Below are positions 1 through 12,100 of a stretch of 64,000 nucleotides of DNA, piece after piece. Position 1 is the first letter of the stretch. Each line of letters opens with the position of its first letter. The stretch lies in assembly GCA_947568835.1 (NCBI GenBank), contig OX387605.1, positions 23,191,775 through 23,255,774 on the forward strand, given 5' to 3'. Source of the DNA: Protonemura montana. Lineage: Eukaryota; Arthropoda; Insecta; Plecoptera; Nemouridae. The notes beneath the pieces are model-generated. The model was given only the letters and a program-made list of their open reading frames with translations. It was not told the DNA's origin and searched no databases. Position numbers and translations under genes: made by a program.

Positions 1-3000
1 CTTCCTCACCCTTCCGGACGCCAGTAATTTGAGTAAATGCCCAGCAATGATCGGTGGAAGAGCCATCGAGAGGTTAATCAAACGAGCACCAACAGCTCAG
101 CCCTGCAGCTGATCGATTGCTATCAGAGGATATAACGAGCTCGAGATTGCTGCGAGAATCATTGTCGAGTGTCCCGAGATGACTGCGCTCCGACTTCGCG
201 AGCCTCACGGCCTAGTTGCCTAAAAACTTGCCAACAAACGGCGCGATTTAAATTCATTCAGACAATTATTAAGTGAACGTTAAGATAATCTAATTATCCA
301 ACTTGAGGTACTTGTGTTTTGCTATCGCATTTGTCAAAATGTCGAATAATCAGAATTAAAAAAACAGCAACCAATCGATTATGAAATGCACAAGTACCTA
401 CTCTCAGTGCAATACTCTCAGAATGACCCTTCATGAAAAAGAAATCAGCTCTGATTCTAAAACAAACACAAATCTCGCCGGTCTAAAGCTGTTTGCCAAC
501 TGATTCCAGTATGACCGCTCTTCGGGAGCTTAGACCGAGGAAGGCGATGAGTGGCGCCGGCTTCGAGCGTCTGCCCATGTGGTTTGACCAGCCGGGTCAA
601 CGATGGGGTCACGACATGCTGTCAAGGCGCACGGACGTGAGGGGACGCCCGTACACCTTGCATACATGCTACGTGCGTGGACGATTCTGCCCCCTCTCCT
701 TCCTCTACCATGGGTGCTACTGTCTGAACTACGTGTCTAAGCTACTGTCTACGCCAGAAGCCCAAAATTACTACGGGTTCTGGTTGAGAAGGAGTCCTAC
801 GGTGTCATCTCATGTATGTCTCGAGGCTATCCATCTCTCGGGTACAACTACAAGGACATAAGGATGTGTTCTATTCTGGCCTGAGTGATGATATCCCAAA
901 GTCCAAGCGAATCGGCTCTTTCCTCAAGGGCTGGACAAAGTTTTATACTCTGATTAATGTAGGCACTACGCTTTAACTGTTTGGAATAAAGTTCTGCGAG
1001 CTGCGGACATCGGAGACGCCGACGCCGACGCCCGCGAAAGGCTGTCCGGCCCGCTGACCGTCGCGACGACGCATTGCCACCGCGAGCATAAACAAACCAA
1101 TGGACGCGAATGGAAAAATTTATTACATGAACGCAATTCAGTAAAAAAAAAACGAAAAATCCCGGATAAATTTATTACTCTCCGGTTCAGTGGGCCAGTC
1201 GAGACAGTTCGAATATAAAGTGCCGGCAGTTTTTCACTGTCGATAAAATACGTTTTAAGCCAGTCCAAAAACCACTTTCAACGGCGGCGGCGCGCGCGGG
1301 CCGGGGCTATACAAAAAAATGGATCATGCGTTGGTCGTCCGTTGTTTTTTTCCTCCTTTCGCCAAATAGGACAACACTTTTACTCGAATGTGTCCGGTCT
1401 ATTTACTTCGAGGGCGCTGCACGCACCAGTTACTGCTGGAAAAGTGACAAGATTTCCAATACAATCTGCACATAGCTGGTGAAAATCCTCTCAACGGCTC
1501 ACAAAGGTGGCATGGCTGTGTTTATCGGCATAGGCCCGCCATCCTGGAATAAATCCGATCGCGCTTATCCCGTCAGCTTCATTATCTCTGGAGTAACAGA
1601 GCTCGTTAAAGGGCGCGGGCAATAAAGCATCGGGCTGGAAATCTGGAATTCTTCCCGTCGACGCGGAAACCACAATGATCCCAGGGACCCGATGCTATAA
1701 AAGCTTCCTATGAGATCCCATATGATGGGGGATGTTGCAAAAAGCTTATTGCCTTGAGCAATTAGCATGAAATCGCGTTTGAATTTTCTCTCCGATAAAA
1801 CGAGACATCACTAGCCATATACGAAGAACGCGAGGCGAGGCGTGCTCATACTAAGCCTGTAAGGTATAAAATTGTGTACACGGACTTTCATCGCTAATGC
1901 CGGCCATCGATGTTGTGTTTTTGCTCCGATATTTGCATAGAGTTTTTCATCCGAGGTAAATTAATGAAAATATTTACATGGTAATAAAACATTGCGAACG
2001 TTGGGCCACGCAACGCCAGGATTTTGTTCATTCTCTTCGAACGTGTACATAGCATCGCGTTCAGCTTTCAAATATAAAAATATCTCATCGACGCAGCATT
2101 GTTCCGAAGATGAAAAGGTAAAGCACTGATGCGTATTTCAGAAGAGGGCTACAAAGGATTACACTTTGTTTCCCCTTCACGTCCATATAGCGCCAATGTT
2201 TCTCGCTTTATTGCGTTTCGCGCTGGGAAAACGCGTGGAAAGCGCGTAGAAAGCGTCGTGGAGGTGCCGGGTCCAAGCAGGGGACGTCGAACACACGTGC
2301 GGCGGTCGCAAGGGGTCGGTAGCATGGATAGGGGAAAGGGGGTCAGAGTCACGTGACCCCCTCCCTCTTCTACGCGCGCACCGAGACCTGGGATCGAACT
2401 CGGAAATGCGAGCTGGTTAATTAATCTACATTCTGCACTCTAATTTTGTTGGATTCATCAAAGCCAGGTCGGACCCCGGACCGATGAAGGGGTGTCAAGG
2501 GGGTATGGGTGGGAACAACAATTTGCCCGTGAATGCTTGCACGCGGAGATAGCCCGTCTATTCCGACGTCCACGGCGTATTTCAGCTCAATTCACTTTGC
2601 ATATTGGACATTTTTGCGGCTTCGTATATATCTGTGCAGCATGTAGTGTTACTGGCATGGTTTGGGTTGGGTGCCTAGAGCTCAGCGCGGTACGCGCCGG
2701 CAATGGGGTGGCGTTTAGCGTCGACTATAATGGACTAGCGGACAATAACCAGGCTATAGGTACGCATGTATCGCAGCATGATTATAGGCTGTGCCTTGCG
2801 AAGAATAACGCATTCGAGTTCGCTTCGATGCGTGTTACCATATATCATCGAGGAACGAACAACATGTGCTTCGGTTTCTACCGAACGACATTCTGGCCCG
2901 AAAGGAGAGTGTAATAATATTTCGCCCCCGGGTTTGGGGTGTATTTGACGCTATGTTTCCTACGGGCCCATCGGCTATGTTTCGGTGGGAGCATACGGTC

Positions 3001-3020
3001 CGATCTGCATGTTAGTCAAA
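1..3020. other. Gene-poor interval, no supported gene
   Basis: I see no protein family, RNA gene or transposon that I can name here. Open frames of 60 to 140 codons occur on both strands but overlap each other, lack clear splice context and match nothing I recognise. A three-unit GACGCC array lies at 1015-1032. A stretch resembling a tRNA T-loop on the minus strand near 2385-2415 does not extend into a cloverleaf. The GC-rich segment 490-960 is open in several frames, but no frame reads as a known domain. Confidence 0.6.
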
Positions 3021-3068
3021 TAGTCAATATTACATAGTACATTACCTCTCCCGGAATTACACAAACCC

Positions 3069-3200
3069 ATGGCGTACCCTGCACCCAGCCCTTTCCTGTC
3101 AACCTCGTACACCCCTTTGCAGCCGCCCTTTGCGTACCCCTTTTACGATAGCGATGTGGCCAGCTACCCCACAGCTATATTACACACTCTTCCAAACTAA
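3069..3200 (+). CDS. Possible short ORF or terminal exon, Tyr/Pro-rich
   Basis: An ATG at 3069 opens 43 codons to a TAA at 3198-3200, rich in proline, tyrosine and phenylalanine. Inside it, a pyrimidine-rich run followed by TTTGCAG (ending near 3117) would make a good splice acceptor. The real exon may therefore be only the last 27 or so codons, from a Pro-Pro-Phe-Ala-Tyr stretch to the stop. An AATAAA-type signal follows about 20 bases after the stop, as expected of a 3' terminal exon. I do not recognise the protein and see no upstream exon in the first 3 kb. It could also be chance. Confidence 0.25.
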   Translation: MAYPAPSPFLSTSYTPLQPPFAYPFYDSDVASYPTAILHTLPN

Positions 3201-6200
3201 TATGTGTTTGCTAAAAATTGTAATAAAAAATGATGTGAATTAACAGCATTCCTGGTTTTAATATGTTTTTTGTATTTAATTAAGTTCCTTTTTTTTAATA
3301 ATTAAAATGTTTCCCCAGTTAACAACCGTGCGGATGCTGCGCTGCATTCACTGTGGCAACGGATTGGAATAATTGCAGATATTTTAATAGACTGCTGGCT
3401 GACCAGGAGGGTTAAAAGCAAAAAAATAAAAAAAAAATACATATATATGTGTGTAAAAAAACGGATTTACAAGTTGTACGTCCGCTTTTAGTAATAGGAA
3501 CGATAAAAAAAATTGGTATCAAAATTCAAGGAGAATCAATGAATGTAGCTTTATTTTCTGCAAATATATCACGTTTTCAATAACAGGTTTACGTTTGGGG
3601 TTGCACAGCAGCTGTACTAAAGTAGCGATAAACTATGTTTATCGGCGAAATGTTCATTACACGCGCACGTCGAGCCGCCGTCAATACATGTCATGGTCAG
3701 TTATTGCGATAGGACCCGGACACCGCTTATCACCGCTCATATGCGTAGATGCGTAATGTGAAATGCGTAATGCGTGCACACATAATCCTAAGCCTTGAGC
3801 GATTTGCTTCCTCTCTGGTGGCAGGATAATCAGGGAGCAAAACGCTGGCCGGGATCGCGTTTAGCTAGAAGCCTTATACAGCACGTTTTCAGTTCTGAAA
3901 CGAATGTGATATGCACTGGGTGTTGATGGCTCACAGAACTTCTAATTGAGTGTATAGAGTGGTGTGAGGGGTGCGGAGCCAAAGAGCAAAACACTGGCTC
4001 GAAATTGATTTGGTTTAAACTCGAAACCTTACTCTCGCTACGTAATTGACTTGTTTCACGCAACAAAATTATAGTGTATTTTTAGTAACAGTGGCACCTC
4101 CAAGAAATCATCGCAGTAATATTTATCACCGAAAACATCTAACGAAAACATTTTGTTTTCAGTTTTCAAAAACTAAACTCCGCCTCGTTCTCAACGTGTT
4201 CTCTGTTTAACGACCCCATTAAATGCATGCATACACTTATGCACAAGCAATAATAAAATTTGACTAAACTATTTAAAGGCTTATCAATTTATGATTAATC
4301 CGAGGCAGATAGTAAATCACAATTGCTGTTTAATTTACCCACGGTAATTGCTGTTAATTGCATGTTGCGGTTTGAACGACCGTAACGCACGCAATGTGCG
4401 GGGGCTGACATCGCCAGGCAGTCTGCGTAGTGCGTGTGCAAGTGCAGGGCTACGCACTCCAACTTCCACACTACCACACACACACATGAATACAGTGCAC
4501 ACGTGTTTGCAGAGTAGCCAGCCACCCCGGTAACGCTAATCACTCGCATTAATTAATTACAGAATGCAACAGCCAAGCGGGGCCGCAAGGGGTCGAGAGG
4601 GGCCGAGAGGGCTTGAATACCCAACAATTTTTAAACCGCTCGCTTAAAGCTGTGCGTGTCTGCAATCCAACCGTGCCAATAAATAAGCTCACACGGGTTC
4701 GCCATACAAAAATAGTGAAGGGTGAAATCAATCTACACCAACCAACCCCCAAACGGCAAAAAAAAACCCAGCATCATATTTTGATCAATCTAACCAGACA
4801 ATCCCGTGTAATCCTCATGCTTAAACGTGACGACCGAATCCAGCTCTTTGATACACAACGCGTATAATCTACGCACGGTTGACATGTACGTGGTCACGCA
4901 CTGTTGTGTGAGTGTCCCGTTGAGATAGCCGGCCGTTGGACGCAGCGACAGATAGCGTCGACAGGGACCACAGACGCCGTTGCTGTTGGCAGATTGTGTC
5001 ACTACTCGTAAGCTACTGTCAATAGAGTAAACCACGCCGACGCCGACGTCGACGCCACCCCAGCTGCGGCGTCGAACAACTATGTGCTGAGTAAATACCG
5101 ATGAAATAGCTGCTGCTTGCAATGTCGGCCGCTCGTCTCCACACTTCATTAGCGGTTCGCGTACATCGGTGATTTGTGTACTTCGTGCAATGTCACTTGT
5201 TGTCGTTATGCGTCAACTAGAGTGATATTCAAGCCACTGTGAGATTTGTGACCAACTGTTCGCTTGTATTTACATCAGCTATAAAGGGTTTAACGAATGG
5301 CTGTTGTTGTTGAACGAAATCTCGGGGTTTAGACTTGTTTTAAAGGTCGTGCTCCACGCGTTTTTTGGGAGTCTGCGTCCGTAAAGTAACGCATTTCAAC
5401 GACTACGTATTTATGTGGATTGGACCTCTGGGGTAGTTTTTTTTTTGATTGTGTACGAATTGTTGCCTCTGGTGGTGGGCTTGAGCCGTGTGGATGTCAA
5501 ACGGGCTGGCTATCAATTTCAAAGTAATGGTTCGCCCATCCGTGACCCTCTATGCCGCTGTCAACGACGCATTAATTGCCAGTTTGGAAAATGCTTGCTT
5601 CAATTTCACATTTATTACTTTTCTCTCCCTAACTCGTACACAAGCGATTTCTGTGAAGCGACAACTTCTCTGTTGAATCGAGCACGGTGTCTATATTGCA
5701 GCGTACACTCAAAGGTTACGAATTCATAACAAGTTATTTATTCATGTTTGTCACAGTTTATGGGATGCGGTGCGATTTCGAAATTAATTTCCTCGGTAAA
5801 GTAAAGCAGATTATTTTTCGCGGAATTCATCACAGTTCGGGGAACTTTTCATAGAACGAGCATGATGAAGATGAGATAGAGTCAACGTTATTGAAATAAA
5901 ATGTAAAAAAAAAATAGGTTAATAAGCTTCGTTGAATCATGATTATTTCCAGGAAATGTAAATTTTCCTCGCCATAGCCTTAAAAAACCGTTGATAAAAT
6001 GTTCGGAGGGTTGGTTAATGAAATCATTGGAATCATTCTGTCAGTCTGTACGAGTATGTCGCCACCCTCACTCCCTGTAGTCCCAACGGCCGCAAATACA
6101 CCTACCCATCGGGTTTCCCGTCATGTCCACTTTCCCCTTTCCTGCACGCACTTTCCTCAACGACAAAGCACCACCAGGTCCCAACGTTCGCCACACGCAT

Positions 6201-7491
6201 CGCGACACATGCGTTTCTGCCGGATCTGAGACCATGGGCGATGACAGGCAAAGTGTTGCTGGTTCCTCTGGGTTCATCCCAGTGGCAATTTTCTTATAAC
6301 TGTCTCAGAAATTTGTCGCAAACCGAGTAAGATTTGCTACCTTCTGACAAAAACACTTCGAAATGAACTTGCCACTGAAAGATTCGAGCATTGGGAATTT
6401 TGTAAGAATTGTACAATGATGCCACCTCCAAGGACGGCTAATTTGAGTGCAGCTTTGAAGACATCTGAGAGAGGAAAGCTATGAAAACGTTTCTGAAGAC
6501 AGCTTTAAATGACAGCGTTTAGGGAAGATTTGAGGAATTCTTTGACGACATCTGCAAGGAGGTGCAAAGTGTTCCTGTCTAGGTTGACCCCAACGCATGC
6601 GTCTAGATGCTCCAGAAGACTTGGACCATTTACAGACGTTCCTTTGGAGGCGCCGGGTCCACCGCCTTCCTGTCTGCCGCTCCAATTTTGGAAGGCCTCA
6701 TCATCAATAACAGCGTTTTCAATCTCGATCGATGTAAATATACAAAGACAAGAAAACTAAAAGCTAGAGATTCGTATACGGATAGTCTCAGATGTTCATA
6801 AATCATCTCGCAAACTTTGATGTAACTTATAAACGCGAATAGATCGACGATCAATCATATTTAGATTAAATTTCGCATCCTTTAAGTATTACACCATTAT
6901 TCATGAATCTAGGAATAATTAGCTAGGAAAATGTCATCTAGGATCTCACCAATAAAGAATGTTCTGGGATTTATCTATCAATATTGATAAAGCCTTCAAC
7001 ATGGTGTCGGTGGCTGAGCTGCTACGTCCGATTCCAGGATAAGACGTTGCAATAGAGTCTCTTGCCGCCTTCATTAATCATCTCCCCCCCCCCCCCCCTC
7101 CCCCTATTGGCGCGTCAATTTGCATTATTATAAAGACTCAACTCGACCGACCACGCATTTCCGCTCTGAGGTGGAGGTGCCGAGAACTCAAGGCCATTCT
7201 CCGAAACCTACTACACTGACATCTACAGGGTCGGTGGACTCGTGTCAAGGTCAGCATTGATTCAAAGAAAAGTCGGCGATGAAAATGGTTTGACGTTACG
7301 ATGGGGTAATCTAGGTGATGTCACATATTTGCACACAATAATAAATCAATTCACGGCAGTTGAGTCTTCGATTAGATGCACTACGGAAGCAATCTCGACC
7401 TCGAAGCGCGGCGGACCACACGTCATGCCGCGCCGGCGCCCTTTGGTCGGGTGACGTCTCTAATCACACACTGCAACGCAAATGCATCCCG

Positions 7492-7518
7492 GGCACGCAT
7501 GGCACGCATGGCACGCAT
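7492..7518 (+). repeat. 9-bp tandem repeat, 3 copies
   Basis: Three perfect head-to-tail copies of GGCACGCAT lie just upstream of a GGCGTC array and about 270 bases upstream of the large 13-bp minisatellite. This locus is therefore a cluster of independent short tandem repeats. Confidence 0.9.
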
Positions 7519-7572
7519 CGATCCCCGCGCTTCGCACGCGTGATCAGCTGTGCGACGCGACGCTAATAAGCC

Positions 7573-7602
7573 GGCGTCAGCGTCGGCGTCGGCGTCGGCG
7601 TC
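7573..7602 (+). repeat. GGCGTC hexamer array, 5 units
   Basis: Five consecutive hexamers, four exactly GGCGTC and one AGCGTC. The same hexamer, on either strand, recurs as arrays at several other places between 1 kb and 22 kb of this window. Confidence 0.95.
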
Positions 7603-7784
7603 CCCTGCACCGGGCGATGCAAATACAGCCGCCGGCAGGCACGGACACCCATAAATCCACTCCGAATATTGCCGCGTGATGGACGGCAATGCTTGCAATA
7701 TGTTGCGTACTTTATGCGCGAATGAAATATGAATCGAATCGACGACACTCACAAGTGCGTGTATTGATTGATCTGCGGTGATTT

Positions 7785-8109
7785 GGTGCGTATTGTAGGT
7801 GCGTATTGTAGGTGCGTATTGTAGGTGCGTATTGTAGGTGCGTATTGTAGGTGCGTATTGTAGGTGCGTATTGTAGGTGCGTATTGTAGGTGCGTATTGT
7901 AGGTGCGTATTGTAGGTGCGTATTGTAGGTGCGTATTGTAGGTGCGTATTGTAGGTGCGTATTGTAGGTGCGTATTGTAGGTGCGTATTGTAGGTGCGTA
8001 TTGTAGGTGCGTATTGTAGGTGCGTATTGTAGGTGCGTATTGTAGGTGCGTATTGTAGGTGCGTATTGTAGGTGCGTATTGTAGGTGCGTATTGTAGGTG
8101 CGTATTGTA
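7785..8109 (+). repeat. 13-bp minisatellite, 25 perfect copies
   Basis: The unit GGTGCGTATTGTA is repeated head to tail 25 times without an interruption that I can find, covering 325 bases. Because 13 is not a multiple of three, each frame cycles through the same 13-residue peptide. This keeps all three minus-strand frames open and produces long spurious ORFs of 134 to 271 codons. The perfect identity of the copies implies recent expansion or ongoing homogenisation. I see no coding role. Confidence 0.97.
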
Positions 8110-9035
8110 GGTGTGTGTGCCGTGTCGGTCGCGAGGGGGGGAGAGGGGGGCATGACGTGCGATTTGAAAGTCTGTGTGGGCAGGCAGCCCCCGAAGTCCC
8201 CCGACCCCGAATAAATATCCTCGTGACAGAGAGGGCAAGAGAAAAGAGGCTATAAATAAACAACCCCATAAACTTTCTTTTTCTTAGCGGTGGGGCATAT
8301 AAAGCGATTTGTATTAATTAAATTACGTGGCTTCGTCGACTAATATAATATTAATTTCCCACGACAAGGGGTAAAAAAATTAAAGCATCGCTTTAATACA
8401 ACTGTCATAAACTAATAAACATCGCGTGATGCACCAATTAAAAAGAAGAAAAAAAAGCTCTCTTCGCAAAACGCGAGCCTTTCTTTGGTCTCCTCTCTCC
8501 CTCACTCGAGGTCGCTAATCTCCAATCTAGTCAACACGTTGATGATAATTATTTCCTTCAAAGACAAACTCTGTCCAGATACACCGCAAGAAAAAACCGC
8601 CCTACGGCGTGGTGCGGTCCCCACCGCACCCCTTGCTCTGTTGACTTTGCTTTCATCCTCGCGCGATGTCACCCGCTTTTCTTCTCCAGCTCAATTTTCT
8701 TTGTGGTCGTCCAATCACAAAGAATCACACTCGCCTGGTTGTCCGACCAGGCGAGTGCAGTGCGCTTGGTGGTCGACCCACGTGACTATAATTGGACCGC
8801 GCGACCAAGCCACGAAGGACAGTCCAAGAGGCCGTCGGGGATCACGATAATGCTTCTAATCTTAACCCCCGTCCCTTTCCGTCTCCCCGCCGGCCGTCTC
8901 TTCGACAAACACTGTGTTGATTGCTGAGATTACTTACACTCAGAGTCTGTAGATGGACCAGGCGCTGTGCGATCAGCGCTCTCCTAGCATCGTTCCAGGA
9001 TCCGTTAAGATAGTTCATTAGCTAATAGAGGCTGC
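8110..9035. other. Noncoding interval downstream of minisatellite
   Basis: No supported gene. A purine/GC-rich flank is followed by AT-rich DNA (8270-8460) and then a GC-rich segment with a strong hairpin at 8728-8757. The open frames 8485-8850 and 8703-8927 overlap in different frames around the hairpin and resemble no family. Confidence 0.5.
8728..8757. repeat. Perfect 12-bp inverted repeat, 6-nt loop
   Basis: The arms CACTCGCCTGGT (8728-8739) and ACCAGGCGAGTG (8746-8757) are exact reverse complements separated by TGTCCG. Further out, a TGGTCG..TCCAAT segment near 8704 and an ATTGGA..CGACCA segment near 8793-8806 are imperfectly complementary. The whole could fold as a hairpin of about 100 nt. 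It could be a miniature-transposon remnant or a structured RNA. No known family is recognised. Confidence 0.8.
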
Positions 9036-9036
9036 A

Positions 9037-9171
9037 ATGTGGGGTCGGGACGAGTGGCCGCGCTTGCCGGTCCATCCCGTGGAGAGTATGGGGTATATAG
9101 GCAGGAACTGGAAGGACAGACCCGGCACCGAGTGGGGGTTCACAGAGAGCCAAGTCTATGTACAAGTTAGT
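9037..9171 (+). other. TATA-like element within a short Trp-rich ORF
   Basis: A GGTATATAGGC motif near 9092-9102 resembles a TATA box in GC-rich surroundings, with a plausible start region about 30 bases downstream. The same stretch is open from an ATG at 9037 to a TAG near 9171, for about 45 codons with four tryptophans. Only one of these readings can be meaningful. There is no downstream ORF to support a protein-coding transcript, so this is a weak candidate for either. Confidence 0.15.
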
Positions 9172-12100
9172 TAGATTAAATTGCATATTTATTTCCCTGA
9201 AGAATCCTGACGCACGAACTGCGTAGTGCGTCTGTTTCCGCTCCCCACCCCTCTAGCCACCCGTGTTCCCACCGTCCCCCAAAACTCTGTGGTTAAAGTT
9301 GAATTAATTTGCTTGCCACTTGAAGCCAACTCTTCATTATACTCTCGTCTTTACTCCACGGCGTTGTAATTGTGTTTTATGTTTAGTAATTATTTCAAAG
9401 TCAAGATTCTATTCTTCTGAGTTAGCGTTATGCAAAGCGTGGAGATTCGCCAGGATTATATAGAGCGACGACTACGAAAATTATTCATAATTACTCAATT
9501 GAGTCTCATCAGTTCGTTTATGTTGCATTCTTGAGTCGGTGGTGCAATGAGAACGCGAAGAGGCAGGCACTCGTCCTGTACCTTTATTGTAGCTGAGTAA
9601 TTGTGTTTTCGTAGGGCTGTCTCTCCCTTAGCATTCCCAGCAAAGCCCAAGTAAAGTATAAATCCAGATAATCCTTACCAAGCAATTTTCTAAACAAAGT
9701 CGTTATATAATCTAACCCCACCTCTGCGACTTAATGTAAAAACACGGGCCACCTTTTTGTGTACAATTCACCGTGTTTTGACCACAAAAGTCATTATACA
9801 ATGTTCTGGATGGACCTCGAGTCGCAACACACAATCATGTTAATTCTTACTAATTCATTTGGTCTTGCATGATGTCCTTTGAAGCATGCAAGAGAATCAA
9901 ACACCTGCTGTGAGCTGTTGTGCCATCAGTCCCCATGCGAACGACTTCAAACTCCAAACGACGGAGGCGATTCTTTCAAAAACGCCGCTGTACACATCCC
10001 ACCCGTCGTCTATTTGCGTCAAATTGTAGTTTTATTCAATTTTTTCTGTTGAATCAAATCCGATGAAACATGCGTTGCATTATAATCCGCGTGTATAAGA
10101 GAAACTGACACAAAAAGCGCGTTGTTTGACAATAGCTCAGCATGATGCTGCCAATATGAGGGGCTATTCACGAATCGCCCTCAAAGGAGAAAAGCAAAAG
10201 AATTGAATCGACGTTGTTACTAATAGTAGGCGATTGCACCCGAGCTGATACTCAGGCAGGCATGGCCTTGCTGAACTTCACCCTGCCATGTGCGAGCTCG
10301 CAGCGAACTATAACGTGTCGTTCTTTGAACCTATCCAACTGTGTAAACTTTAATGAAAGCCAACTTGACGTCTGTCAAATAATGGTGCAAACAGAGACTC
10401 GTTTTTTATCAAACTAATCGTTTTTGTGTCATTTGAAAATTTCATTGACGTTTCCTAGCACCGATAATCACTGCGTTGACGTATTATTTTGAGCTGTCGG
10501 TGATGAGAGGCGTACCCCCAACTGCGCGCCTGTCTCTCGACAGAGGGTGGGATGATGGGATGCGGTGGGATTGCGTGAAACTGTGCAAGCGCCTGTTTTG
10601 CTGTGTATAGATCACAGTAAGTGGTTGTGCAAGAAGCTGGCAAAGCAGAGGCATCTCGTCTTCGAGCTGAAGGAGCTCGTTTCAGTGGGCCGGTATGAAA
10701 GCTGTCATAATCAGTCTTCAATGCATCAGAAGCTTGGGCCATGTTCCTATAAGCTCTGCACCCTACAATGAGTGCTCCCTTTAGTCGATTTGAATATCTT
10801 ATCATACGAATGCCAGTTAATCTATTCATTTTTATAAATCGTTATCGAGAGAAGAGATTTTCTACCGCTGAGCTGGCTCATTGAAGGAACCAACTCTCAG
10901 AAAGATGAACTGAGCATTGAACAGCGGCGTATCTAATTTGCAAATCAAATCCCATTCATGATCTGATTTAAACGGTAGTTTTTTACTGCACATTCCGGTT
11001 TTGCCAGTTTATCTTTTTTTTTTCATCTCGGCTGTTGTTATAATTGTTATTTCCAAACAAATCAGCGCCCTTCAGTATTAAAACATGATCGATGCTGTGA
11101 AAGACACGAAGCGGACTGAAGATTGTAGCAAGACTGAGATCGCCACGCAATCATTTGCAGCTCTACCGGGGTGTTGGCCTCACGCTGCGCAAATTAGATT
11201 TCCAGCGCAGCTTCTGTTCGAAAAGTTTACCAAGTTTCACAGAGAATAAACCAGCCGACGATGATTTATAAAACTCAAACTTTATAAGTTGCACAACAAC
11301 AAAATTATAATAAAATGGCGAAATCCAACATGAATGATGATCGTTATTACATAACTTATAAGTATTATCTGTGATATTCATGAATGTATGAATATTTTAC
11401 GCAAATATACAAAAAAAAAAAAATATATGTATAAATGTAATAAATCTGGCATAAATCTGGCATCCCGAGCATGGATATGATTACGTCGAGAAGAGTGGGT
11501 AAACACATGAGAAAGTACGCGGATCTCCACCCGTCCTACAACCGCACGCACAAACGCACAGCCAGTCCCGATCCCCGCCCCCACCGTACGCAACACGAGT
11601 ACTCGACGCACAGAGAGGCATGCGTTACGTGGACCGCAAAGCGTAGCCTAATCTGCACGTGCACTTCCCATTGATGGCTCCCAGGACGACGCGGCGTCAC
11701 CCCCTGATCCTGTGGCTCCCGCACGAAGAACTAGGCCACCCCGAGCACCAGGGAAAAATACCACCATGGCATTATGCAAAGTTCTATTGGTTGAACGCTA
11801 CCATGATGCCCTTCTACTCTATTCTTTCTCTGGCCAGGGATGACAGAACGGAGATGATAAGGACTCGTTGTCCCTGTGTTCACACGTTACCTAACTCTGA
11901 AAGGAGTTGAAAGTCTGCAAGGGGGGAGTACTGCACTCGAGCGAGCTGTGCATGGCACATAGAGAACGACTGCACCGAGCGATGATTACTGTCATTAGCG
12001 GTGGCGCTAGGCATTTAGTATAATGAAAAAGAGTGGCTTTAATTTAAGCAAAAATGTTGATGACGGTATTTGCATGATAATGTAGCTACGTTGCACGGCG

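Larger units (their letters stand above)
3215..7780. other. Gene-poor interval with simple repeats
   Basis: No supported gene. The interval holds a short CGCCGA array at 5035-5056, a poly-C run of 15 at 7084-7098, three copies of the 9-mer GGCACGCAT at 7492-7518 and a GGCGTC array at 7573-7602. AT-rich blocks with TTAATTA-type motifs (near 3275 and 4550) could be homeodomain binding sites, but such motifs are expected by chance in AT-rich DNA. Confidence 0.55.

Noticed and set aside
493-861. 122-codon plus-strand ORF in a GC-rich segment
   Set aside because: Neighbouring frames are equally open, no domain is recognisable, and no splice or polyadenylation context supports it.
2385-2415. Possible tRNA T-loop on the minus strand (GTTCGATCC)
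   Set aside because: The stem does not pair, and no anticodon arm or acceptor stem is found around it.
7423-8269. Minus-strand ORFs of 134-271 codons encoding a repetitive Tyr/Thr/Pro peptide
   Set aside because: They are translations of the 13-bp minisatellite. All three frames give the same cyclic peptide, so openness is a consequence of the repeat unit lacking stops.
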